From NCBI GenBank assembly GCA_946616385.1, contig CAMOIZ010000020.1, forward strand, positions 1-13,890: DNA of 13,890 nucleotides, given 5' to 3'. Positions 6,384 through 11,863 of this stretch are shown piece after piece (position 1 is the first letter of the stretch; each line of letters opens with the position of its first letter). This stretch comes from an uncultured Bacteroidales bacterium (GTDB taxonomy: Bacteria > Bacteroidota > Bacteroidia > Bacteroidales > UBA932). Below the pieces are notes generated by a model. The model was given only the letters and a program-made list of their open reading frames with translations, had not been told where the DNA came from and did no database searches. The position numbers were made by a program, and so were the translations under genes.

Positions 6384-8093
6384 ATGGCAAACTACTATAC
6401 CGACCATCCCGAACTGGAATTCTACCTCGACCATCCGCTCATGAAGAGGGTGGTGGAACTGCGCGAGCATTTCTACGAGGACAAAGATAAATTCGATGAC
6501 GCTCCCGTCGACTACGAGGATTGCATCGAGAACTACAAGCGCGTGCTGGAGATCATGGGAGATCTGGCAGCGAACGTGATCGCCCCCAACTCGGAGGCCG
6601 TGGACCTCGAAGGTCCGCACCTCGAGAACGGACGCATGATCTACGCTTCCAAGACCTTCGAAAACCTCGACGCCATCCGCAAGGCCGGGCTCAGCGGAGT
6701 CGCACAGGCCAGGCGTTACGGCGGTCTCAACTTCCCCAACGTGCCTTTCAGCATGCTGAGCGAGATAGTCTCCGCGGCGGATTCCAGCTTCCAGAACATC
6801 TGGAGCCTGCAGTCCTGCGCCGACACTCTCTACGAGTTCGGAAGCGAAGAACAGCGCCAGCGTTACATCCCCCGCATCTGCGCGGGCGAAACCATGAGCA
6901 TGGATCTCACCGAGCCCGATGCCGGATCCGACCTTCAGCGCGTGATGCTCAAGGCCACCTACGATGAGGCCGAGGGCTGCTGGAGGCTGAACGGCGTGAA
7001 GCGCTTCATCACCAACGGAGATTCCGACGTGCACCTCGTGCTCGCCCGAAGCGAAGAAGGCACCACCGACGGCCGCGGTCTTTCCATGTTCATCTACGAC
7101 AAGCGCAACGGAGGAGTGGACGTGCGTCACATCGAGCACAAGCTCGGCATCCACGGCTCACCCACCTGCGAACTCGTGTTCAAGAACGCCAAGGCCGAGC
7201 TCGTGGGCAGCACCCGCCTGGGCCTCATCAAGTATGTGATGGCCCTGATGAACGGCGCCCGCCTGGGAATCGCCGCACAGAGCGTGGGTCTCAGCCAGGA
7301 GGCTTACAACGAGGCACTTGCATACGCCCGCGAACGTGCGCAGTTCGGAAAGAAGATCATCGACTTCCCCGCAGTCTACGACATGCTCGCCACCATGAAG
7401 GCCAAGCTGGACGCAGGCCGTTCGCTGCTCTACCAGACCGCCCGCTACGTGGATATCTACAAGGGGCTGGAAGATTTGCAGCGCTGCGGCCGCGAGTTGA
7501 GCGCCGAGGAGAAGCAGGAGATGAAGAAGTATTCCCGCCTCGCCGACGCCTTCACCCCGCTCTGCAAGGGCATGAACTCCGAATACTGCAACCAGAACGC
7601 CTACGACGCCATCAGCGTGCACGGCGGCAGCGGATTCATCATGGAGTACAAGTGCCAGAGGCTCTACCGCGACGCCCGCATCTTCTCGATCTACGAGGGA
7701 ACCACCCAGCTGCAGGTCGTGGCCGCCATCCGCTACATCACCAACGGCACCTACCTGAACATCATGAAGGAGATGCTCTCCGACGAAGTTTCTGCAGAGC
7801 TTCAGCCACTTAAGGACCGCGTCGCCGCACTGGTCGGACGCTACGAGGCAGTGCTCGCATCGATCGCAGGAGAGAGCCAGGAGAAGCAGGACTTCATCGC
7901 CCGCCACCTCTACGAGATGACCGGCGACATCATCATGAGTCTGCTGATCCTGCGTGACGCAAGCGTGAGGGCCGACCTCTTCGCACGCAGCGCACATGTG
8001 TACGTGCGCCTCGCCGAGGCCGACTTCTCCCGTCACGAAGCCTTCATCGCAACAGTGAAGGAGGAGGATCTGGAAAACTACAGGGCGGAGTAG
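6384..8093 (+). CDS. Acyl-CoA dehydrogenase, long form with C-terminal extension
   Basis: A 569-aa flavoprotein predicted to oxidise an acyl-CoA to the 2-enoyl-CoA, or to run in reverse as an enoyl-CoA reductase, passing electrons to EtfAB. Family blocks: MSMDLTEPDAGSDL (FAD and substrate loop), GVKRFITNGDSD, ARERAQFGKKI, VHGGSGFIMEY and IYEGTTQLQ, whose Glu438 is at the position of the catalytic base in many members. The usual catalytic core is about 380 aa. The extra length is an N-terminal lead of about 50 aa, an insert near residues 355-375, and a C-terminal helical region from about 465 that resembles the acyl-CoA dehydrogenase C-terminal-like domain. Substrate chain length is not readable; short-chain (butyryl-CoA-like) is one possibility. 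Last gene of the operon; the convergent SDR gene ends 2 nt away. Confidence 0.92.
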   Translation: MANYYTDHPELEFYLDHPLMKRVVELREHFYEDKDKFDDAPVDYEDCIENYKRVLEIMGDLAANVIAPNSEAVDLEGPHLENGRMIYASKTFENLDAIRKAGLSGVAQARRYGGLNFPNVPFSMLSEIVSAADSSFQNIWSLQSCADTLYEFGSEEQRQRYIPRICAGETMSMDLTEPDAGSDLQRVMLKATYDEAEGCWRLNGVKRFITNGDSDVHLVLARSEEGTTDGRGLSMFIYDKRNGGVDVRHIEHKLGIHGSPTCELVFKNAKAELVGSTRLGLIKYVMALMNGARLGIAAQSVGLSQEAYNEALAYARERAQFGKKIIDFPAVYDMLATMKAKLDAGRSLLYQTARYVDIYKGLEDLQRCGRELSAEEKQEMKKYSRLADAFTPLCKGMNSEYCNQNAYDAISVHGGSGFIMEYKCQRLYRDARIFSIYEGTTQLQVVAAIRYITNGTYLNIMKEMLSDEVSAELQPLKDRVAALVGRYEAVLASIAGESQEKQDFIARHLYEMTGDIIMSLLILRDASVRADLFARSAHVYVRLAEADFSRHEAFIATVKEEDLENYRAE

Positions 8094-8095
8094 AA

Positions 8096-8797
8096 TCAGT
8101 CGAACGCCAGGCCGCCGTAGCGCCGTATGTAGAACTCGTCTATAGTGCCGGTGCCCTTACGGGTCACGAGAAAGCGCACTATCTCAGCTATCTCTTCAGG
8201 CTGGATGAGTTCCGCGGCGGACAGGTCCGGGCGCATCTTCTTCACCATCTCCGTCGCCACCCCACCGGGACTTATGAGGTGCACCCTTATTCCAAAGGGC
8301 TGCACCTCTTTCGCAAATACCTGCGTAAAGCCCGCGAGGGCGTGTTTCGACGACGAGTACACGCTCTGATTCGCGTAGCCCTTGAAGCCCACCACCGAAG
8401 AAATGTTGATTACGGTGGGCCTCGACGAACGTTTCAGATGGGGAAGCGCCGCCTGGCAGAGGAAAAACGGCGCACGGGCGTTGACCGAGAACACCCTGTC
8501 CCACTCCTCGGGGGTCACCTCCGTGAACGGCCCCTGCTGCGGAAGGCCCGCGCAGTTCACCAGGACGTCCAGCCCTCCGAGGGCGGATACCGCCTCCTCA
8601 ACTATCCCGGGAATGGATTCAACCTGCGAAAGGTCCGCCTCTATGCAGCAGACCTTCACCCCCTGCATTTTCGCCTTTACCTTTTCGAGAGCCGCGGCAT
8701 TGCGGCCGACCAGTGCCATGTCGAAGCCAAGGGCTGCGAGTTCAAGTGCTATGCTCTCCCCTATCCCGCGGGAGGCTCCGGTAACAAGTGCTGTCAT
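8096..8797 (-). CDS. Short-chain dehydrogenase/reductase (SDR)
   Basis: A 233-aa classical SDR that uses NAD(P)H to interconvert a ketone and an alcohol. Seen in the sequence: cofactor motif TGASRGIG at 6-13, NCAG at 81-84 (normally NNAG), Asn106, Ser133/134, and the catalytic YSSSK with Tyr147 and Lys151, then SPGGVATEM as the PG loop. It resembles 3-oxoacyl-ACP reductase-type proteins, but classical SDRs are too similar to name a substrate. It converges on the acyl-CoA dehydrogenase with 2 nt between the stop codons, leaving no room for a terminator between them. The hydroxyacyl chemistry would suit a neighbour of a fatty acyl-CoA operon, but it is on the other strand and need not be co-regulated. 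Confidence 0.9.
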   Translation of the reverse strand: MTALVTGASRGIGESIALELAALGFDMALVGRNAAALEKVKAKMQGVKVCCIEADLSQVESIPGIVEEAVSALGGLDVLVNCAGLPQQGPFTEVTPEEWDRVFSVNARAPFFLCQAALPHLKRSSRPTVINISSVVGFKGYANQSVYSSSKHALAGFTQVFAKEVQPFGIRVHLISPGGVATEMVKKMRPDLSAAELIQPEEIAEIVRFLVTRKGTGTIDEFYIRRYGGLAFD

Positions 8798-8821
8798 ATC
8801 GCCATCAGTGTTTGCGTCACG

Positions 8822-8829
8822 TAAATATA
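8822..8829 (-). promoter_or_regulatory. Candidate -7 box for the SDR gene
   Basis: The minus strand reads TATATTTA, one mismatch from TAnnTTTG, 24 nt before the SDR ATG at 8797. It lies next to the truncated end of the DUF418 remnant. Confidence 0.4.
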
Positions 8830-8835
8830 CGAAAA

Positions 8836-8964
8836 TTTGTATATCTTTACGCCCTGCAGATCGCCTTCAGCTGCCTGTGGCTGCGCCATTTCCGCTTCGG
8901 CCCCGTCGAATGGATCTGGAGGATGCTCACTTACGGGCAGAGACTGCCGCTACGCTACGCTTGA
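8836..8964 (+). pseudogene. C-terminal remnant of a DUF418 (YeiB-like) membrane protein
   Basis: An open frame without a start codon that encodes about 42 residues ending in TGA at 8962-8964. It reads ...YALQIAFSCLWLRHF, then RFGPVEWIWRMLTYGQRLPLRYA. This is the characteristic end of DUF418 proteins: a last transmembrane helix followed by FGPLEWLWRSLTYG and a basic tail. A complete DUF418 protein is about 350-400 aa. Everything upstream is missing, and the frame runs directly into the SDR promoter region. The end of the gene, including its stop codon and the palindrome 18 nt beyond, looks intact. A deletion or rearrangement that replaced the 5' part is the simplest reading. Confidence 0.72.
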
Positions 8965-8968
8965 GGCA

Positions 8969-9111
8969 CCCTCCGACTGGCGCGTGCCGCACAAGTTGTT
9001 CAGACACAACGCTTTACGCAAACAGGGTTGCTCAATATCGAGCAACCCTGTTTGCGTATCCGACTGATTTACAGTCGATTGTGCGGCACGGTACCGATGC
9101 CCGCAAAATAT
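8969..9111. repeat. Nested palindromic element, copy 2 (four-stem structure)
   Basis: Outer arms CGTGCCGCACAA (8983-8994) and TTGTGCGGCACG (9079-9090) are a perfect 12-bp inverted repeat. Inside is a perfect 19-bp hairpin (9015-9033 with 9040-9058, loop AATATC), separated from the outer arms by exactly 20 nt on each side. Each 20-nt spacer can also fold: GTTGT/ACAAC at 8995-9010, and CGACTG/CAGTCG at 9061-9077. In all, 84 of 108 bases can pair in a four-way junction. CCCTCCG at 8969-8975 and TGCCCGCAnnATAT at 9098-9111 recur around copy 1. It fills most of the gap between the DUF418 remnant (+) and the cysteine-rich gene (-), and may also end transcription from both sides. Confidence 0.8.
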
Positions 9112-9116
9112 ACTTT

Positions 9117-9638
9117 TCAGGATTTTCCGAAGTCCCGGGCCTTCAGGTATTCAATGCAGCCGTCCACTTCCGCCTCACTGTCGCGGTCGTCGGTGGTGAA
9201 CCAGAGATAATCGGATTCGAGTTCACTTCCGCGGTAGTCGAGCTGCAGTGCAGGATGCTTTCTCACGAGCTCCCGGCATCTGCCGTGCATTGCAAGGAAG
9301 CGGTACAGGAGAGGAAGCGTCGGGAAGTCGCATCGGCATCCCTGAAGCCAGAGTTCGTCCGAGCAGTAAGAACAGACTCGTGCGGCGGCATCGTAGCACT
9401 TGTAGGCATCTCTGTAGAGACCGAAGCGCAGATAATAGACCGCACAGTCTTCCAAGGCACCGCTCCAGCGCAGCAGCCAGGAGATTTCATCCCCCGCGTT
9501 GTATACCTCGCTGTATCCTTCCTCAAACCGCCTGGCCTTTTCGAGATAGTATACGGCTCCTGCCTGAACCAGAGACGGAATCATTCGTACCTGTCCGTTT
9601 TCGGTCCAGGCGACAAGGGTGCAATTTTTCTTTTGCAT
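9117..9638 (-). CDS. Cysteine-rich hypothetical protein, possible TPR-like helical fold
   Basis: I do not recognise this 173-aa protein. It has no signal peptide or membrane segment, so it is probably cytoplasmic. Nine cysteines are present, several close together (VCSYCSDE, LQGCRCDF, HGRCRE). The middle (about 50-115) has paired helices such as SWLLRWSGALEDCAVYYLRFGLYRDAYKCYDAAARVC (in part), reminiscent of tetratricopeptide repeats. The C-terminus is acidic (TTDDRDSEAEVDG). Start choice: an in-frame TTG 90 bases upstream (9728) would add 30 Gly/Pro-rich residues that run through a hairpin, whereas ATG 9638 lies 5 nt after a promoter-like TAATGTTG. It follows the ribbon-helix-helix gene on the same strand, 109 nt away. 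Confidence 0.6.
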   Translation of the reverse strand: MQKKNCTLVAWTENGQVRMIPSLVQAGAVYYLEKARRFEEGYSEVYNAGDEISWLLRWSGALEDCAVYYLRFGLYRDAYKCYDAAARVCSYCSDELWLQGCRCDFPTLPLLYRFLAMHGRCRELVRKHPALQLDYRGSELESDYLWFTTDDRDSEAEVDGCIEYLKARDFGKS

Positions 9639-9643
9639 GATCA

Positions 9644-9651
9644 CAACATTA
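9644..9651 (-). promoter_or_regulatory. Candidate -7 box for the cysteine-rich gene
   Basis: The minus strand reads TAATGTTG, one mismatch from TAnnTTTG, 5 nt before the ATG at 9638. The spacing equals that of three other genes in the window, and it helps decide the start codon. Confidence 0.4.
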
Positions 9652-9665
9652 TTTGAAAGAACTAT

Positions 9666-9719
9666 CCGGATCCCCGGCCCGTCAGGGCACAATACTCCCT
9701 GCCGTGGGCCTTCGCCCGG
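9666..9719. other. Interrupted hairpin between the RHH and cysteine-rich genes
   Basis: GGCCC (9676-9680) pairs with GGGCC (9706-9710), CAGGG (9683-9687) with CCCTG (9697-9701), and further out CCGG (9666-9669) with CCGG (9716-9719). Small internal loops separate the stems. No U-run follows on either strand, so it is a weak terminator candidate; it could equally be a leader structure. It differs from the nested palindromes in having no long perfect stem. Confidence 0.35.
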
Positions 9720-9747
9720 TTTGTTCAATGTCGTGATTCAGATTAGA

Positions 9748-9975
9748 TCAGAACAGTGTAGGATGATTCTCGTCCAATTCTTTGAGGATGTGTTCCATGG
9801 TGGCCTGACGGATAAGGGCGCTGCGCGAACGTACTCCGAAACGCTTGCAGTACTCGTTGATTGCAGCCAGTTCTTTCTTGTTGAAGAAAACGCTTTTTCG
9901 GATCGTGCGTTTGAGCGCCGCGCGTTCCTTGTCGAGGTAGCGCGGGTCTATGCCTGCCTTGTTTTTCCGTGCCAT
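9748..9975 (-). CDS. Ribbon-helix-helix (CopG-like) small DNA-binding protein
   Basis: A 75-aa basic protein. After a charged lead (MARKNKAGIDPRYLDKERAALKR in part) comes a ribbon-helix-helix pattern: strand TIRKSVFF (24-31), helix KKELAAINEYCKRFG (33-47), turn VRSRS, and helix ALIRQATMEHILKEL (53-67). The SRSALIRQA stretch is the typical second-helix start of CopG/Arc-type repressors. Such proteins bind operators as dimers and may act as plain regulators or as antitoxins. No toxin gene is adjacent that I can recognise. A -7 box 4 nt before the ATG gives it its own promoter, which overlaps the end of the TPR-LuxR gene. It lies between two uncharacterised genes, so its target is unknown. Confidence 0.7.
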   Translation of the reverse strand: MARKNKAGIDPRYLDKERAALKRTIRKSVFFNKKELAAINEYCKRFGVRSRSALIRQATMEHILKELDENHPTLF

Positions 9976-9979
9976 GTTG

Positions 9980-9987
9980 CAAATATA
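9980..9987 (-). promoter_or_regulatory. Candidate -7 box for the RHH gene
   Basis: The minus strand reads TATATTTG, an exact TAnnTTTG match, with only 4 nt (CAAC) before the ATG at 9975, implying a leaderless transcript. The upstream 15 bases are AT-rich and lie partly in the end of the preceding gene. Confidence 0.6.
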
Positions 9988-9997
9988 GTAATTATTT

Positions 9998-11257
9998 TTA
10001 TATCAATCCCTTCTCCTTGGCTTTGGAAATAAGTTCGGCGGTGTTGGAGGCGTCGAATTTGATAAGGAGCTTTTTGCGGTACCACTTGATGGTGGCAAGG
10101 CTGAGGTAGACTTTGTCGGCAATCTGCGGGCTGGTGAGGCCGGCCGCTATCAGCGGCAGAATCTGCTCTTCGCGCTCGGTAAGAAACTGCCCGTCCGCTT
10201 CGGCAGGCACGGCTGCAGACGCAGTATCATCTTCATCGTCACGTATGCCGGACATTCCCTGAAGCACTTCCCCGATGGCGGCATCGGCCCCCTCTTTCTC
10301 CTTCTGCAAGCGTCTCATCCTCAATAGGATAAGCGCCAAAAGAAGCATCAGCAGCGCAAGCGCGGCCGCCACGACCGCAACCCATGTGCGGCTGCGTTTC
10401 TGAATCGTGAGGGCACGCCGGATGAAATCGAGATTCTCCATCCCCCGGGCAAATTCCTGATCGCTGTGCACCGAATAGTACTTGTCGGCCTCCGCCAGGC
10501 AGCGCATCGCCTTGCCGGTTTTCCCCTTCCGAAGCCAGACTCCGCCCAATCCCTTCAGGGCATCGCTGATCATCAAGGAATCCGAAGCTGCACGCCCGTA
10601 TTCAAGGGCCTTCTCGTAACATTCTCTCGCCTGTTCAATGTCTCCCTCGTCATACCAGGTCTCGCCCAGATTGTACCAAAGCACCGAATTGCTCTCGTTC
10701 CAGCCATGCTTGTCGAAGATCTCTCCCGCCTTCTTGTAGTACTCCATGGCGGTCGGGACGTCGTCCATCATGTTGTAGCAATTGCCCATCGCGCCGTAGA
10801 GACTGGACAAGTCATCGTCAACAATATCTTCTTTGTATGTCTCCCTATTGGTATATGACGTCTCCCCCGCCGCCATCCTGTTCACGACGGAGAGTGCCTT
10901 GTCGAAATACACCAGGGCGCTGTCGTACTGTTCCCGGCCATAGAAAATCAGACCCACCCCCTTGTATCCGTCACTCAGTTTGCTCAACCAGTTCCAACGG
11001 CCGGCAAGTCTTATGCACCTGCGTGAAAAGAGCATGGAACGTTCACCGTTTATCTGACGGTAGCCATGCATGAGGTCAAAGTAGGCGTGGATAAGTTTTT
11101 CGCACTCCTCCTGCGTTGCATTCGCTTCCCGCTCGGGAGTCCACCAGGCAACCACTCTTTCGAGCGAGTCGAGGTCATGTCCGCGATGGTCTACGTACCC
11201 GGCTTTCGCAGGGATGCACATTGCGAGAAAAAAAAGGAACAAGGCTGGTCTTCTCAT
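9998..11257 (-). CDS. Membrane-anchored TPR sensor with C-terminal LuxR-type HTH
   Basis: A 419-aa one-component transmembrane regulator. Order of parts: signal or anchor MRRPALFLFFLAMCIPAKA (1-19); a TPR domain from about 45 to 285 with clear repeat units near 98-123, 153-181, 192-220 and 231-260 (for example LWYNLGETWYDEGDIEQARECYEKALEYG in part); a transmembrane helix at 292-313; a basic, coiled segment RRLQKEKEG; an acidic linker (DDEDDT); and a LuxR/NarL helix-turn-helix at 355-419 (LTEREEQILPLIAAGLTSPQIA, then LSLATIKWYRKK). The TPR part should face the periplasm and the HTH the cytoplasm. It diverges from the exported-protein operon at 11419 across a region of repeated sites, so it probably controls that operon and possibly itself. 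The ligand is unknown. The start is supported by a promoter box 5 nt upstream. Confidence 0.88.
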   Translation of the reverse strand: MRRPALFLFFLAMCIPAKAGYVDHRGHDLDSLERVVAWWTPEREANATQEECEKLIHAYFDLMHGYRQINGERSMLFSRRCIRLAGRWNWLSKLSDGYKGVGLIFYGREQYDSALVYFDKALSVVNRMAAGETSYTNRETYKEDIVDDDLSSLYGAMGNCYNMMDDVPTAMEYYKKAGEIFDKHGWNESNSVLWYNLGETWYDEGDIEQARECYEKALEYGRAASDSLMISDALKGLGGVWLRKGKTGKAMRCLAEADKYYSVHSDQEFARGMENLDFIRRALTIQKRSRTWVAVVAAALALLMLLLALILLRMRRLQKEKEGADAAIGEVLQGMSGIRDDEDDTASAAVPAEADGQFLTEREEQILPLIAAGLTSPQIADKVYLSLATIKWYRKKLLIKFDASNTAELISKAKEKGLI

Positions 11258-11262
11258 ACTTG

Positions 11263-11270
11263 CGAAGTTA
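11263..11270 (-). promoter_or_regulatory. Candidate -7 box for the TPR-LuxR gene
   Basis: The minus strand reads TAACTTCG, identical to the octamer before the ManA-like gene, with 5 nt (CAAGT) before the ATG at 11257. The first repeat of the operator array starts 16 nt further upstream, where a -33 region would lie. Confidence 0.5.
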
Positions 11271-11285
11271 GCAATTTCCTTCAGA

Positions 11286-11349
11286 TTCTACCCTAAAGCA
11301 GTGAAATTCTATACTTTAGGATAGTAGTTTCTATCCTTTGGGATGGTGT
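11286..11349. promoter_or_regulatory. Array of three 21-22 bp periodic operator-like sites
   Basis: TTCTA begins at 11286, 11307 and 11329, spacings of 21 and 22 bp (two helical turns), so the three sites lie on one face of the DNA. Half-sites are CTACCC (11288), CTATAC (11309) and CTATCC (11331) on the plus strand. Inverted half-sites GGATAG (11319) and GGATGG (11341) lie 10 bp after the second and third. AGGATAG/CTATCCT at 11318-11337 is also a perfect 7-bp inverted repeat with a 6-nt centre. Short inverted half-sites fit binding by LuxR/NarL-type dimers. It lies between the divergent TPR-LuxR gene and the lipoprotein operon. Confidence 0.6.
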
Positions 11350-11368
11350 TTTTGGAGATTCGATTGAC

Positions 11369-11376
11369 GAACTTTG
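11369..11376 (+). promoter_or_regulatory. Possible -7 box for the exported-protein operon
   Basis: GAACTTTG differs from TAnnTTTG by one base and lies 42 nt before the ATG at 11419 and 19 nt after the operator array. A TTTG at 11351-11354 is only 14 nt upstream, shorter than the usual 19-21 nt spacing. A weak promoter that needs an activator would fit, but this is inference. Confidence 0.35.
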
Positions 11377-11418
11377 CATTGGATAAACCAGACAAGGTCA
11401 ATACTAAATCAAACTATT

Positions 11419-11859
11419 ATGAAAAAATCTATCCTTCTAGGCCTGATGGCCGCATGTACACTTTTCTGTGCCGCATCATGCAGCAAGTCCGCTGACGATG
11501 AGCCGGAATCCAATGATGGAAGAATCACTTACACCAATGTAAAAATCAGTGAGACATCCGATGCCATCACACTCACCTACACCATGAAAACGGGTGGAGA
11601 GTCGGTGGAAGTAAAGCAGGAATGGAAGTTCAGCGGGCAGGAATGCACATCAGCGGTGATGACCGAGACTTTCAGCAGCGAAAAAACCGCCAAGGATGCA
11701 TATAATGCCTTGAAAGAGGAGTATGGTTCCAACGTTTCAATTTCCGGCAAAAAGGTCACGGTGGATATGACCGGTGATTATACCGGAATGACTCGTGAGA
11801 TTATTTCCGCTGTCGCTTCGGGAATGAAGCAATCGCTTGAAAACGGTATAGGTGCATAG
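11419..11859 (+). CDS. Small lipoprotein, unknown function
   Basis: A 146-aa predicted lipoprotein: MKK, hydrophobic core ILLGLMAACTLF, and lipobox AASC with Cys21. A short acidic linker (SADDEPESNDG) leads to a domain of about 115 residues with alternating strand patterns (ITYTNVKIS, AITLTYTMK, EVKQEWKFS), one helix (SEKTAKDAYNALKEEYG), and a further strand and helix. I do not recognise the family. ATG 11419 is chosen over an in-frame TTG at 11374 because it starts the signal peptide directly. It is the first gene of the operon controlled from the 11286-11376 region, and the next gene begins 4 nt after its stop. Likely exposed in the periplasm or on the outer membrane. Base composition is slightly less GC-rich than its neighbours. 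Confidence 0.75.
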   Translation: MKKSILLGLMAACTLFCAASCSKSADDEPESNDGRITYTNVKISETSDAITLTYTMKTGGESVEVKQEWKFSGQECTSAVMTETFSSEKTAKDAYNALKEEYGSNVSISGKKVTVDMTGDYTGMTREIISAVASGMKQSLENGIGA

Positions 11860-11863
11860 TACT

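Noticed and set aside
5334..7154. A 606-codon open frame on the minus strand
   Set aside because: It spans the antisense of etfA and part of the acyl-CoA dehydrogenase gene, both unmistakable on the plus strand. The protein is rich in GVD/VHH-type runs typical of antisense translation.
8983..9090. Cloverleaf-like fold suggesting a tRNA or tmRNA
   Set aside because: Stem lengths (12, 5, 19 and 6 bp) do not fit tRNA arms, and there is no T-arm consensus or discriminator/CCA context. It is a four-way junction, but not a tRNA.
8983..9090. Integron attC site
   Set aside because: The GTTRRRY and RYYYAAC core ends are not present at the outer arms, and the inner stem is perfectly paired, whereas attC stems carry unpaired bases.
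8382..9656. A 424-codon open frame on the plus strand
   Set aside because: It runs antisense through the SDR and cysteine-rich genes and straight across the nested palindrome. It has no coherent domain, and the DUF418 remnant uses a different frame.
10250..10270. Phosphorelay receiver domain expected in front of a LuxR-type HTH
   Set aside because: No Asp-Asp-Lys receiver pattern exists in either LuxR-type protein here. The sensor part is TPRs with a transmembrane helix, so this is not a classical two-component response regulator.
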